From Mycolicibacterium flavescens (GTDB taxonomy: Bacteria > Actinomycetota > Actinomycetes > Mycobacteriales > Mycobacteriaceae): DNA of 64,000 bases. A program made the position numbers and the translations under genes. The notes beneath the pieces were generated by a model. The model saw nothing but the letters and a program-made list of their open reading frames with translations, ran no database searches and was not told the origin of the DNA. Positions 51,261-60,522 of the stretch are shown here, one piece after another. Each line of letters starts with the position of its first letter. Within the stretch, counting starts at the first letter, position 1. Location: contig NZ_MIHA01000005.1 of NCBI RefSeq assembly GCF_001722335.1, positions 124,001-188,000 of the forward strand. Direction: 5' to 3'.

Positions 51261-52307
51261 CTACTCGCGTTGCCCGCCGTAGGAGTTGGCGTTCTCCAGC
51301 ATCTCCTGCAGCCGGTCGCGCGGCTCACCGTCGCCGGGTGAGAGGCTCAGCGGCGGGCCGGCGGTGTTGGGGTCGCCGACCGGCAGGCCGTCGGCGCCCA
51401 CCTGACCCAGGATGCGGGCCGGGTTCGGCGCGTTCGGGTCGGCCACCGGGAAGTCGCCCGGCCCGGGACCCGGTCCCCCGCCCGGCTCGGGCGGCGGAGG
51501 CGGCGGCGGAGGCGGCGGCACCGGCAGGTTCTCGCCCGGCAACTCCGACCCCGGACCCATGACCGCACCCGGCACCTGGTCAGCCTGCCCGATCGGCGGC
51601 AGACCGGGCGGAGGCGGTCCCGGGGGCCCGCCGGACGACCCGGTTGGTGGCGGCGGCTCCGGTATGACGGTGGCCAGCGTCGGCGGCGGACGCTGCGCGG
51701 GGGGTGTGTTGATGTGCGCGATCTTGCGCTCGAGCCGGGCAGCGGTGTCGGCGAGCACCGCGCGCCGCTCGTCGACCGGGTCGGCGTTGTCGGCGAAGCA
51801 GCCGCCGGGCGCCTCGCCGACGACGGTCAGCGCGTCGTTGTACAGCTTGTCGGCGTCGGCGATGCGGCCGCTGTTGGCCGCGAGATCGCCGAGTGTCTCG
51901 CGGACCAGTTCGAGGTTGATCCGCACCGGACACGACGCCTCGGGGTCCGTCGCCTCCAGCGCGTCGGCGAACCGAGCCTGCGCGTCGACCAGCTTGCCCT
52001 CCAGCACCAGCACGTCGCCTTCAGCCAATCCGAGTGTGCCCGAGTCGATCACGCCGAAGCTGCGCAGCCGCTCGACGTCGCTGCGCAGCGTCGCGGTGTC
52101 GTGGTTGGCGAACGCCGACACCGCCGAGTTGCCGACGGTCACCATGTTGGCGATCGCGGCGGCCGCGACCAACAGCGCCAGCAGCACCGGCGCCGAGAAC
52201 AGCAGCACCCGGCGTCGCACCCGCAGCCGGTGACGGGGCGGGTGGTACCACGCCCGCCAGCGCCGACCGGCCTCGCGGAGCAGGTTCTCGGGAACCCGTC
52301 GCAGCAT
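51261..52307 (-). CDS. Membrane protein with periplasmic helical region and Pro-rich tail
   Basis: This 348-residue protein has one membrane helix at about residues 32-53 (VLLFSAPVLLALLVAAAAIA), then a helical TPR-like region (ALEATDPEASCPVRINLELVRE, ADADKLYNDALTVVGEA). It ends in a 130-residue Pro/Gly tail with a run of ten Pro (ENLPVPPPPPPPPPPEPGG). The ATG overlaps the stop of the preceding VWA gene (TGATG). It is the last gene of the MoxR-DUF58-VWA cluster and would project outside the cell as an assembly or adaptor component. Confidence 0.75.
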   Translation of the reverse strand: MLRRVPENLLREAGRRWRAWYHPPRHRLRVRRRVLLFSAPVLLALLVAAAAIANMVTVGNSAVSAFANHDTATLRSDVERLRSFGVIDSGTLGLAEGDVLVLEGKLVDAQARFADALEATDPEASCPVRINLELVRETLGDLAANSGRIADADKLYNDALTVVGEAPGGCFADNADPVDERRAVLADTAARLERKIAHINTPPAQRPPPTLATVIPEPPPPTGSSGGPPGPPPPGLPPIGQADQVPGAVMGPGSELPGENLPVPPPPPPPPPPEPGGGPGPGPGDFPVADPNAPNPARILGQVGADGLPVGDPNTAGPPLSLSPGDGEPRDRLQEMLENANSYGGQRE

Positions 52308-53377
52308 CAGCGACCCCCGTCCGCTGCGGTGAAGTCGCTGCGCGACAACCTGTTCCGCCGGTACTCGCGCACGGTCAGGATCATCTCGACGAGTACCAGC
52401 GCCGACGCCAGCAGCGCGAACACCCAGTACCACTCGGTGCGCCCGACCATCGGATCGCCGCGGCCCGCGTCGACGACGTCCGGCATGCTGCCGGCGTTGA
52501 CCGCGGGCAGCACCGGGGTGATGTCCTGACCGGCCTCGCGGTGGAAGTAGGGCAGTTTCAGGCTGTCGGCGATGCTCTCCAACCGCTGCTCGTCCACCGA
52601 GGAGTTCATCAGCGTCGACGTCCCGGCGACGGGCAGGTAGGCCTTGCGTCCCGCGGCGAAGCTGCCCGGGATCGGCCCGCCGTTCGCGGTGCCGTAGCCG
52701 AACACGGCGCCGCCGGTGATCAGATCCGTCGGCACATCGAACGGTTCGTACTGCACCTTCGAGCCCAGCGTGCCGTCGCCGAAGTAGAACACCACGTTCT
52801 GCGCGCGCGGATAACCCTTCCGGGTCTGCTCGAGTTGTTGGCGCAGCGGGTCGTTGGGCGACGTCGGGTTGATGTAGTCGACGGCGTCGAACGCGGTCAG
52901 CGAGTACGCCGACAGGTTCTTGGCGTAGGCGCGGAAGCCGAACTCGTCGGCCGACAACGGCCAGTCGACGGCAGCCTTGGTCGCGAAGCCGATCATGGCC
53001 ACCCGGGCGCCGCGGTACTCGTCGAGCAGCGCGGTGATGTCGTCGCGGATGCCGACCATCCGGGCCTGCTTGTCGCCGTAGTCGGCGACCCGCGAGGTGA
53101 CCGAGCGGTCGACGACGAGGATCAGGTTGACGTCGGACACGTAGGACGCCGTCGCCGACGCGGTGCGGTCACCGTCCAGCGGGTATCCGGGCCGCAGCGC
53201 GGCCAGCACCAGCAGCAGCACCGCGAACGTCAGCCCCGACCAGCGCAGCACCACCGTCCGGTAGCGGCCCGCCGGGGTGCGCACCAGCAGCCGGTACAGC
53301 GTGACCACCCGCACGATCACGATCACCGCGGCGAACACCGCCAGCACGTACACGGGAAGCACCGGAAGGAACGTCAT
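52307..53377 (-). CDS. VWA-domain membrane protein (BatA-like)
   Basis: This 356-residue protein has two N-terminal membrane helices (about 7-27 and 45-63), a von Willebrand A-type domain and a C-terminal helix (WYWVFALLASALVLVEMIL). The MIDAS site is partly kept as LILVVDRSVTS (DxS-x-S variant) with a later FYFGDGTLG. Such proteins work with MoxR ATPases and DUF58 proteins in membrane or periplasmic assembly. Start and stop overlap both neighbours by a few bases, so it is an obligate operon member. Confidence 0.82.
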   Translation of the reverse strand: MTFLPVLPVYVLAVFAAVIVIVRVVTLYRLLVRTPAGRYRTVVLRWSGLTFAVLLLVLAALRPGYPLDGDRTASATASYVSDVNLILVVDRSVTSRVADYGDKQARMVGIRDDITALLDEYRGARVAMIGFATKAAVDWPLSADEFGFRAYAKNLSAYSLTAFDAVDYINPTSPNDPLRQQLEQTRKGYPRAQNVVFYFGDGTLGSKVQYEPFDVPTDLITGGAVFGYGTANGGPIPGSFAAGRKAYLPVAGTSTLMNSSVDEQRLESIADSLKLPYFHREAGQDITPVLPAVNAGSMPDVVDAGRGDPMVGRTEWYWVFALLASALVLVEMILTVREYRRNRLSRSDFTAADGGR

Positions 53378-54456
53378 CGCCGCAACACCACCAGGGCCAC
53401 CGACAGCAGCGCCGCCGCGATCACCGCGACGGCGAGCGGGAACTGCGGCCTGTCGAAGTACCGCGGGGTGTCCTCGCTGACCCCGAGCGACGCCGCCGCG
53501 GGCGAGTTGTCGGTGATCTCGTCGAGACTGGCGCTCAGCACCTGGCTGGTGCCGCCCGCGGTGCCCGCCGGGTTGTAGAGCGTGAACCGCCCGCCGGTCG
53601 CCTCGGCGAGGGCGCGCAGGTCGTCGTTGCCCTCCTCGCTGGTCTCGGCAACGTCGGCGCGCGAAATCGCGTTGATCTGCACGCCGCCGCGCTGCGCCAT
53701 GCCCTGCACCTGATCCGCGCTGAAGAGCGCGGGCCGGGTGTCCTCAGCGCTGCGCAGGCGGCTGTAGCCGAGATAGACCAGCTGGCGGCGGTGGTCACTG
53801 GCCTTGTCCAGATCGGGGAAACCGCTCAGGCACAACGCCAGAACATCCTCGAGGCTGGTGGCGTAGTCGACGTAGTTCACGGTGCGGCCGAATTCCTCGA
53901 CACCCCCGGCCAGTTCCAGGCGCTCTTCGAGCGGGACGTCGCGGCGGGTGTCGATCTGCTGCTGGATCTGCGCCATCGAGGCGAAGTACCGCAGCCGCTG
54001 CTCGATGAACACGTTGTCGCGGGTCATCGGCATCACCCGCAGGCTGGTCGACGTCACACCGACCTGCTCGTTGGTGAACGACTTCGCCTGTTCGGCATAG
54101 TAATTGAGGAAGTCGGCGGTGGTGGGGTCGGTGATCGGTTGACCGACGCACAACATCACGTCGCGCGGGTGCGCGGCGTCGTAGCCGTCGTTCGCGGAGG
54201 CCAGCTGGACCGGGCGTGCGGCGGCGACGATCGCCGACAGGAACACGATCAGCAGCAGCCCCGCGGTGGCGGCCATCGTGATCAGGTAAATACGTTGCAC
54301 CCGGGCGAATTCGGGAAGCCGGGTGAGCCGGTTGACGTGGGCCAGGGGCCGCAGCCGGCGCGCGACCCGCTCGACCGGCGTCAGCCAGGCCGCCGCGACA
54401 CCGACCGCCAGGCACAGCAGACCGGCCGCGATCAGCACCCACCATCTCAGCTCCAC
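53374..54456 (-). CDS. VWA-like membrane protein, degenerate MIDAS
   Basis: This 360-residue protein shares the helix-VWA-helix layout of its neighbour. Membrane helices are at about 5-24, 60-82 and 340-358. The MIDAS start is replaced (VMLCVGQPITDPTTADFL) but the later GGRFTLYNPAGTAGG and SLDEITDN segments resemble BatB/VWA C-terminal halves. It could be a non-metal partner of the adjacent VWA protein. It overlaps the downstream gene by 4 bp and the upstream gene by 10 bp. Confidence 0.72.
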   Translation of the reverse strand: MELRWWVLIAAGLLCLAVGVAAAWLTPVERVARRLRPLAHVNRLTRLPEFARVQRIYLITMAATAGLLLIVFLSAIVAAARPVQLASANDGYDAAHPRDVMLCVGQPITDPTTADFLNYYAEQAKSFTNEQVGVTSTSLRVMPMTRDNVFIEQRLRYFASMAQIQQQIDTRRDVPLEERLELAGGVEEFGRTVNYVDYATSLEDVLALCLSGFPDLDKASDHRRQLVYLGYSRLRSAEDTRPALFSADQVQGMAQRGGVQINAISRADVAETSEEGNDDLRALAEATGGRFTLYNPAGTAGGTSQVLSASLDEITDNSPAAASLGVSEDTPRYFDRPQFPLAVAVIAAALLSVALVVLRR

Positions 54457-54923
54457 GTGCGGATCAACTCCTCTGCCGAGCGGCCCAGCGCGGTGACGTC
54501 GGCCCGCGATTCGGCGTTGAACTGCGCGTCGTGCAGCCAGGTCAGCACGGGCACCGCCTTGGCCAGCTCACCGTCGCGCAGCTCGGTCAGATGCAGATAC
54601 TGCGCGCGGATCCCGGTGGCCACGAACAGGAAACTGCGCAGGGTGCGGCCGTAGGCGGCGCTGGCCTGCGGCCCCGACATCGCCCGGGTCTGGTACAGCG
54701 CGGTGGTGTCGGCGATCGCGCGGGTGAACCGGCGCCGGATCAGCTTGGCGTGCAGGGTGCGCAGCACCGGGATCCTGCGCAGCCGCTCGGGTGGCAGCGT
54801 CCACAGCAGCACACCCACACACCAACCGACGGCGATCAGCACCAGAACGACGGCCAGCACCGTCCACCACACCGGCAGCGGCAGCGGCCCGCCGATGAAG
54901 CGCAGCAGGTCATCGCCCGGCAT
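54447..54923 (-). CDS. Small membrane protein of the MoxR cluster
   Basis: This 158-residue protein has one membrane helix at about 18-42 (VWWTVLAVVLVLIAVGWCVG) and a cytoplasmic helical part (LRRIPVLRTLHAKLIRRRF, AAYGRTLRSFLFVATGI). Equivalent small proteins sit between DUF58 and VWA genes in actinobacterial MoxR operons. It overlaps the DUF58 gene by 14 bp and the following gene by 10 bp. Confidence 0.75.
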   Translation of the reverse strand: MPGDDLLRFIGGPLPLPVWWTVLAVVLVLIAVGWCVGVLLWTLPPERLRRIPVLRTLHAKLIRRRFTRAIADTTALYQTRAMSGPQASAAYGRTLRSFLFVATGIRAQYLHLTELRDGELAKAVPVLTWLHDAQFNAESRADVTALGRSAEELIRTWS

Positions 54924-55785
54924 GGCTGTAGGCCTCCGTCAGTTCGACCATCCGCGAACGGATCTCGGCGCTGCTGTTGATCCGCACGAACGGCACGCCG
55001 CGGGTGAGGAAGAACTCGTCGAGTTCGGCGGCGCGACGCGCCTCGGCTCTGCGGTAGGCGGCCGCCACGGCGGGCCCCAGGGTGACACCGTCGGGCACGA
55101 ACCGTCCGGTGGCCACGTCGTAGGCGTCCTGCTCGCCGGCGTCGGCGCCGACGGCGGGCATGTCGGCGACCGCCACCCACACCAGTTCGTGGCGGGCGGT
55201 CAGCCGGGTGACGACGTCGTCGAGGCGGTCGGTGATGTCGGGTTCGTCGCTGACCACGACGATCAGCAGCCGCCGGCGGTGGCTGTGCGCGACGTAGTCG
55301 AGTTGCGTGACGATGTCGCTGGTGCCGACGTCGCCGAGGCTGTGCGCGTAGTAGCCGTCGAGCATGCCCTCGATGTGGTTCTCGCCGCGGCGCGGTCGCA
55401 CGTTCGCGCACCCCAGCGAGTCGCCGTAGACCATGCCGATCTGGTCGGTGCGGCGCATGCTGATCAGCCCGACGGCGCCCATCACCAGCGTGGCGACGTC
55501 GCGTTTGACCTCGCCGCTGGGGGCCAGCGCGCTCATGTCGCGGCCGGCGTCGCAGACCAGCAGGATCTTGTGGTGCTTCTCGGTGACGAACTGCTTGACC
55601 ATCGTCTCGCCGGTCCGCACCGACGCCCGCCAGTCGATGTCGCGGATCTCGTCGCCGGGAACGTACGGCCGCAGGTCGTCGAATTCCATGCTGCGCGTGT
55701 GCAACAGCGCGTAGTGGCCGCCCTCGAGCATGCCACGGGTGTCGGTGCCGAAGTGCGCGATGGCCCGGTTGAGGTGTCTGCCCAT
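54910..55785 (-). CDS. DUF58-domain protein
   Basis: This 291-residue protein has the DUF58 hallmark RPYVPGDEIRDIDWRASVRTGE at residues 39-60. A VWA-like half follows (ILLVCDAGRDMSALAP, LIVVVSDEPDITDRLD). DUF58 proteins are membrane-assembly partners of MoxR-type AAA+ ATPases. It starts 6 bp after moxR. Confidence 0.88.
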   Translation of the reverse strand: MGRHLNRAIAHFGTDTRGMLEGGHYALLHTRSMEFDDLRPYVPGDEIRDIDWRASVRTGETMVKQFVTEKHHKILLVCDAGRDMSALAPSGEVKRDVATLVMGAVGLISMRRTDQIGMVYGDSLGCANVRPRRGENHIEGMLDGYYAHSLGDVGTSDIVTQLDYVAHSHRRRLLIVVVSDEPDITDRLDDVVTRLTARHELVWVAVADMPAVGADAGEQDAYDVATGRFVPDGVTLGPAVAAAYRRAEARRAAELDEFFLTRGVPFVRINSSAEIRSRMVELTEAYSHAGR

Positions 55786-55791
55786 GCGCGG

Positions 55792-56796
55792 TTAGGGCAC
55801 CCGCACCGACTGCAGCACCGCGTCGATGATCGTCTCGGCGCTGACCCCGGCGCTGATCGCCTCGAACCGCAGGATCAGCCGGTGCCGCAACACGCGGTGC
55901 GCGACGTTGCGGATGTCGTCGGGCAGCACGTGGTTACGCCCGACCAGCAGCGCCGCGCCGCGGGCGGCCTTGGCGAACGCGATCGTGGCGCGCGGGCTGG
56001 CACCGTACTCGACGAGCCGGGCCAGTTGCGGGGCCAGCACCTCGGCCGGGTTACGGGTCGCGTATACCAGCTGCGAGATGTAGTGCACCAGAACCGGGTC
56101 CAGGTGAATGTTGGAGCAGATCCGCTGCAGCTGGCGCATGTCGTCGAGGCTGATCACCGGCCGGGTCGGCGCGTCGCGGTCGTAGACGCCGGCGTCGATG
56201 CGGAAGATGACCTCGGCCTCCTCCTGCGGCGACGGGTACCGCAGCACCTCCTTGAGCATGAACCGGTCGGTCTGGGCCTCCGACAGCGGATAGGTGCCCT
56301 CCTGGTCGACGGGGTTCTGGGTGGCGATCACCAGAAACGGTTCGGGCATCGGGTAGGTCTGCCCGGCGATGGTGGTCTGGCGTTCCTCCATCGCCTCGAG
56401 CATCGCGCTCTGGGTCTTGGCGCTGGAGCGGTTGATCTCGTCGAGCAGCACGATATTGGTGTGCACCGGGCCCAACTGCGTGACAAACGAATTCGACGTC
56501 GAGTCGTAGATCTGGGTGCCGAGGATGTCGCTGGGCAGAAGGTCCGGGGTGCACTGGATGCGGTTGAAGCCACCGGAGATCGATTCAGCGACGACGCGCG
56601 CGGCCGTCGTCTTGGCCAGTCCGGGAACGCCTTCGAGCAGGATGTGCCCGCCGGTGAGCAATCCGATCAGCAGGCTCTCGCGCAGGTTGTCCTGCCCGAC
56701 CACCTTGGCCGAGAACGAACGTGCGATGGCGTCGACCACCCGCTGCGCGTTCTCCATGTCGGTGGCGTTGGGTTGCACGCGGGCGCTGGTGGTCAT
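55792..56796 (-). CDS. MoxR-family AAA+ ATPase
   Basis: This 334-residue AAA+ chaperone-type ATPase has Walker A GVPGLAKTTAAR, Walker B LLDEINRSSAKTQSAMLEAM, the MoxR insert (EERQTTIAGQTYPMPEPF), sensor ATQNPVDQEGTYPLSEAQTDRF and a C-terminal lid. It would remodel client proteins such as the adjacent VWA or other envelope proteins. It is upstream of DUF58 in the same operon. The mycobacterial paralogue it corresponds to (MoxR1-3) cannot be told here. Confidence 0.92.
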   Translation of the reverse strand: MTTSARVQPNATDMENAQRVVDAIARSFSAKVVGQDNLRESLLIGLLTGGHILLEGVPGLAKTTAARVVAESISGGFNRIQCTPDLLPSDILGTQIYDSTSNSFVTQLGPVHTNIVLLDEINRSSAKTQSAMLEAMEERQTTIAGQTYPMPEPFLVIATQNPVDQEGTYPLSEAQTDRFMLKEVLRYPSPQEEAEVIFRIDAGVYDRDAPTRPVISLDDMRQLQRICSNIHLDPVLVHYISQLVYATRNPAEVLAPQLARLVEYGASPRATIAFAKAARGAALLVGRNHVLPDDIRNVAHRVLRHRLILRFEAISAGVSAETIIDAVLQSVRVP

Positions 56797-56815
56797 GTCG
56801 TCCTGTCGTCGGAGG

Positions 56816-58003
56816 TCAGTTGGTCTTGCGGATGGTGAACGTCGGCGGGATCTGGGCCATGTCGGCTTTGCCCTCGAACCAGAAGGGCGCCGGGGAGTTG
56901 TCGCGGCTGAAGATCGGGTCGGTGGCGTCCAGAGTCACCATGAACTCGACCGACCCCATCACGCCCTGCATGCCCTTGTTGTCGATGGTGCCGGTGAAGT
57001 CCAGGTCGTCGAGGTCGGTCGGCGCGGTCCAGCGCGCGGTGCCCTGCACGCGGGCCGATGCGGCGTTCTGCGGGCAGTTCGGCGGGGACAGCTCAGTCGA
57101 TTTCGCGCATTCGACCAGCAGCGCCATGATCGCCTTCTTCACCGCCTCCTGCCCGGCCTCGCTGGTCTCGAACCCGTAGTTGACGTTCTCTCCGTAATCG
57201 AGCCGGTCGAGCAGGAACACCGGCTCCTCCGGCGCGATCAGCGTCGTGACGTTGGGGTTGGAATTGGCGATGTCGACCCAGCCCGGGAACACGTACGGCC
57301 GCCCCGACGCGGGCATCTTCTCGCCGAACAGTGTGATCTGATCGATCAGCGCGGGCGACTCGTCACCGCCGTCTTTGCGGAAATCCAATGGCAGCGCGGC
57401 GTTCTCGAGTTTCCAGCTGCCGCCGTCGGCGCTCTCCTTGAGGTACACCGTCTCGTCGATCGCGATGTCGCCGAAGGTGGCCATCACCTGCACGCCGCCG
57501 GTGCCGCTCGTCTCGGTGACGGTGATGTCGGTGATCGGCATCTTCTCCAGCTGCTTTTGCAGGATCTCGTCGGTCAGCAGCGATTTCTCCGCCGGCTCGT
57601 TGACCGCGAACGACAGCGCCTTCTCGGCGTCACCGGCGGCCAGCGCCTCGAGGTAACTGCGCATGGCCTCGACGGGAGTCCGGTTGCCGCCCGAACTGTC
57701 GCCGCTGCCGCCGAAGACGACGAACCCCGCGACGAGCACGATCACCGCGATCAGGGCGCCCGCGCCGGCGATGATCAGGCGACGGCGGTTACGTGCCGGC
57801 GGACGCGGGGTGATCGGCGGGCCGAACGACGGGCCGGGCGGGTACCCGGGTCCCGGCGGCGGCTGCGGTTGCCACTGCTGCTGCGGCTGCGGGGGCCATG
57901 GCTGCTGCGGCTGCGGGGGTGGTGGCTGCTGCGGCTGCGGTGGCTGTTGTGGCGGTTGCCATTGCGGGCCGCCGATCGGGTTGGGGCCGCCGTAGTTCGT
58001 CAT
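56816..58003 (-). CDS. Pro-rich single-pass membrane protein, paralogue 1
   Basis: This 395-residue protein starts at ATG 58003, coupled to the previous stop (ATGA). A Pro/Gln-rich cytoplasmic head (residues 1-72) precedes one membrane helix (LIIAGAGALIAVIVLVAGFV). An extracytoplasmic part follows with a DUF4878/NTF2-like start (YLEALAAGDAEKALSFAVNE). Domain strings EILQKQLEKMPITDITVTE and FPGWVDIANSNPN recur in both neighbours. The function is unknown; ligand binding outside the membrane is plausible. Confidence 0.78.
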   Translation of the reverse strand: MTNYGGPNPIGGPQWQPPQQPPQPQQPPPPQPQQPWPPQPQQQWQPQPPPGPGYPPGPSFGPPITPRPPARNRRRLIIAGAGALIAVIVLVAGFVVFGGSGDSSGGNRTPVEAMRSYLEALAAGDAEKALSFAVNEPAEKSLLTDEILQKQLEKMPITDITVTETSGTGGVQVMATFGDIAIDETVYLKESADGGSWKLENAALPLDFRKDGGDESPALIDQITLFGEKMPASGRPYVFPGWVDIANSNPNVTTLIAPEEPVFLLDRLDYGENVNYGFETSEAGQEAVKKAIMALLVECAKSTELSPPNCPQNAASARVQGTARWTAPTDLDDLDFTGTIDNKGMQGVMGSVEFMVTLDATDPIFSRDNSPAPFWFEGKADMAQIPPTFTIRKTN

Positions 58004-59136
58004 CGCGACTCCACAACGGTCGCCGGGTCCTGGCCGAGGTCGACCTGCTGGGTGAACCACACCTCGGCGGTCAGCGGGACGGTCGGGCCGTCCTTGCGTC
58101 GTACGGTCACCGGCACGTTCTTGATGTCGCCCATCACCATCACGGTGCGCAGCACACCGTCGAAGGTGTACTTGAGCCCGCTGAGGTCCAGCGGGCCGGT
58201 CAGCTGAACCGTGGAGGTGTCGTAGTCGGCCCACTTCTCGCCGCCGACGACGCTGGTGCAGTAGCCGGGTTTCTGGCCGGGGCTGTAGCACTTGGTCAGC
58301 CAGGTCCGCACGGCGTCTTCGGCGCCCTTGCGACCCGCCTCGGTCATCGAGTACTTGAACGTGATGAACGCGAACCCGCCGAGCTGGTCGAGGCCCAGCG
58401 GTCCGGGCGGCGTGACCGCGAGGAACGGGGTCGACGTGCTGGCCTCGAGATAGCCGGGGAACGCGTAGAAGTGGCCCGCGCTGTCGAGCGGCTTGCCGAA
58501 GATCAGCAGCGTGGCGTCGGGACTCAACTCGTTCTTCTCGGCCAGCGTCCCGACGTTGACGAAGCCGTTCTCGAGCTTCCAGCCGTTGTCGTCGCGGACC
58601 ATCCGGATGTCGCCTTCGGAGCGGCGATCGCCGAACCGTGCCGCGGCGCGGACGCTGACGTGATCGGCGTCCTCGCCGGCGGTCTCGCCGAGGATCTCGA
58701 TGTCGGTGATCGGCATTGTGTCGATCTGCTTCCGGAGGACCTCGTCGTTCAGAAGGTCGTCGGACCCGGGTTTCGTCGAGCTCATCCCCAGCGCCGTTTC
58801 GGCGTCACCGTCGGCGAGAGCCTCCAGATACGACCTGACCACCTCGCTGGCGTCGCCGCTGGTTTTCGCGCTGCCGGCGGCCGAGCCTGCGCTGTCGTCA
58901 CCGCCGCCGCCCGAGGCGAACAGCGCGATGACGACCGCCGCGATCACCACCAGCACCGCCGCCGACGCGCCGATGGTGATCAGCAGCGGCTTGCGGTTCT
59001 TCGGCGGCGGTGCACCGAACTGCGGATGCCCCTGTGGCGCACCGGGATAACCGGGCGGCGGACCCCACGGCTGCTGAGGGCCCCATTGCGGCTGCGGGCC
59101 GGGTCCCGGCGGCCAGGGCGGCGTCTGGTTGCTCAC
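58000..59136 (-). CDS. Pro-rich single-pass membrane protein, paralogue 2
   Basis: This 378-residue paralogue has a Pro/Gly/Gln-rich head (1-45), a membrane helix (LLITIGASAAVLVVIAAVVI) and the same extracytoplasmic plan (YLEALADGDAETALGMS, LRKQIDTMPITDIEILGE, YAFPGYLEASTSTP). It starts 10 bp after the third paralogue and overlaps the first by 4 bp. It is the most divergent of the three in its C-terminal half, with Cys pair CYSPGQKPGYC in place of the others' C-x-n-C. Confidence 0.78.
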   Translation of the reverse strand: MSNQTPPWPPGPGPQPQWGPQQPWGPPPGYPGAPQGHPQFGAPPPKNRKPLLITIGASAAVLVVIAAVVIALFASGGGGDDSAGSAAGSAKTSGDASEVVRSYLEALADGDAETALGMSSTKPGSDDLLNDEVLRKQIDTMPITDIEILGETAGEDADHVSVRAAARFGDRRSEGDIRMVRDDNGWKLENGFVNVGTLAEKNELSPDATLLIFGKPLDSAGHFYAFPGYLEASTSTPFLAVTPPGPLGLDQLGGFAFITFKYSMTEAGRKGAEDAVRTWLTKCYSPGQKPGYCTSVVGGEKWADYDTSTVQLTGPLDLSGLKYTFDGVLRTVMVMGDIKNVPVTVRRKDGPTVPLTAEVWFTQQVDLGQDPATVVESR

Positions 59137-59146
59137 CGGCGTCGCG

Positions 59147-60370
59147 TCACCTTTCCAGCGTGATCTTGGGCGGGTCCTGCGTCATGTCGGCCTCGCCCAT
59201 GAGGTACGCCGTGGTCGTGGTGCTGTAGGGCCCGCGGTCGGTCTGCACCGTGATGCCCCACTCGGTGGACCCGTACAGCCGCACGGTCGCGGTGCGCGGG
59301 TCGAGGAAGTCAGCCTCGATTCCGTCGAAAGACGTTGGCGCCGTCCACTTCGCGGTGCCTTCGGTGACGCCGCTGATCTTGAAGTCGTTCGGGCAGTCCG
59401 GCGGCTCCAGTTGGGTGGAGCGCGCGCATTCGTCCGACATCTTCTTCAGTTGGTCGCGGATGGCCTTCTGGCCGGCTTCGGAGATCCCGAACTCGGGGCG
59501 GTTCATCGAGTGGCCGAGCCAGATTTCCTGCAGCGTGGGCGGTTCGTCCTTGTAGGCGGCGATCTCTATGTTCGGATTGGACGAGCCGAACTCGACCCAG
59601 CCGGGAAACAGGTATGCCTTACCGGTTTTCGGGATCGGCTTGCCGAAGATCGTCACCATCTCGACGAGTTTCTTGCTGGTCATGTTGGCGATGTTGGCGT
59701 CGACCGAGGTCACGCCGTGCTGCAGTTTCCAGTCGCCGTCGGTCGCGGCGGGCAGGGTGATCTGCTGATCGGAGGTCTTGCCGCCGAAGTCGGCGCGCAC
59801 CGCGACCGTCGCGCCCTTGGCGCTGGGGTTCTCGCCGAGGATCGTGATGTTGGTGATCGGGTATTTCTCGATCTGCTTCTTGAGGATCTCGTCGGTGAGG
59901 AACGTCTTGTCCGGCGGGACCTGCGCGACGAACGACAACGCCGCTTCGGCGTCCCCGCGGGCCAACGCGTCGAGGTAGCCCTGCACGGCCTGGCCCGGGG
60001 TCTCGGCCCCTCCCCCGCCTCCGCCGCCGGCGTTGAAGATCAGCACGCCCGCGACGACGAGGACGACGACCGCGGCGGCGGCGCCGACACCGATCAGCAG
60101 ACCTTTGCGGCGCTTGGGCGGGCGCGGCTGGATCTGACCGGGCCCGAACTGGTTCGCGTACTGGTACTGCGGCGGCCCGGCGAACTGCTCGGGTCCCTGC
60201 GGGTAGTCCGGATACGGCTGCTGCCACGGTGTCTGCGGCGGGGGCGGCGGAGCCTGCGGGGGCGGCGGGGGCGGCGGTGGGAGCGGCGCAGGCGGAGGAG
60301 GTGACGGTGGCGGCTGACCGGCCGGTCCACCGATCGGGTTGGGCCCGCCGAAGTTGTGGCCCTCGCTCAT
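59147..60370 (-). CDS. Pro-rich single-pass membrane protein, paralogue 3
   Basis: This protein has 407 residues from ATG 60370 (a GTG two codons upstream is possible). It has a Pro-run head (QAPPPPPQTPWQQPYPDYPQ), a membrane helix (LLIGVGAAAAVVVLVVAGVL), a Gly run, then YLDALARGDAEAALSFVAQ and ILKKQIEKYPITNITILGE as in its paralogues. It heads the three-gene array and the MoxR cluster downstream. A 152-bp gap separates it from the pseudokinase-GH3 gene. Confidence 0.78.
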   Translation of the reverse strand: MSEGHNFGGPNPIGGPAGQPPPSPPPPAPLPPPPPPPPQAPPPPPQTPWQQPYPDYPQGPEQFAGPPQYQYANQFGPGQIQPRPPKRRKGLLIGVGAAAAVVVLVVAGVLIFNAGGGGGGGAETPGQAVQGYLDALARGDAEAALSFVAQVPPDKTFLTDEILKKQIEKYPITNITILGENPSAKGATVAVRADFGGKTSDQQITLPAATDGDWKLQHGVTSVDANIANMTSKKLVEMVTIFGKPIPKTGKAYLFPGWVEFGSSNPNIEIAAYKDEPPTLQEIWLGHSMNRPEFGISEAGQKAIRDQLKKMSDECARSTQLEPPDCPNDFKISGVTEGTAKWTAPTSFDGIEADFLDPRTATVRLYGSTEWGITVQTDRGPYSTTTTAYLMGEADMTQDPPKITLER

Positions 60371-60522
60371 CGGCACGGACCGCCGAAGAACACTCGCATC
60401 GGAAAACCCCCGACGGTCATGCGCACATGCGCTCTACACGAACAGTGGCCCCCGAGCGGAACAGAGGCCACAAAAATCCTAAAGGCGGCATGGGTATGGT
60501 CCGTGCACAAATTTTGCGGGGG
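60371..60522 (-). promoter_or_regulatory. Upstream region of the MoxR/paralogue cluster
   Basis: This 152-bp gap has, on the minus strand, a TANNNT candidate (TAGGAT) near 60478 followed at once by a hairpin (GTGGCC 60471-60466 with GGCCAC 60450-60445). A separate promoter for the downstream cluster is therefore possible. No -35 is convincing. Confidence 0.3.
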
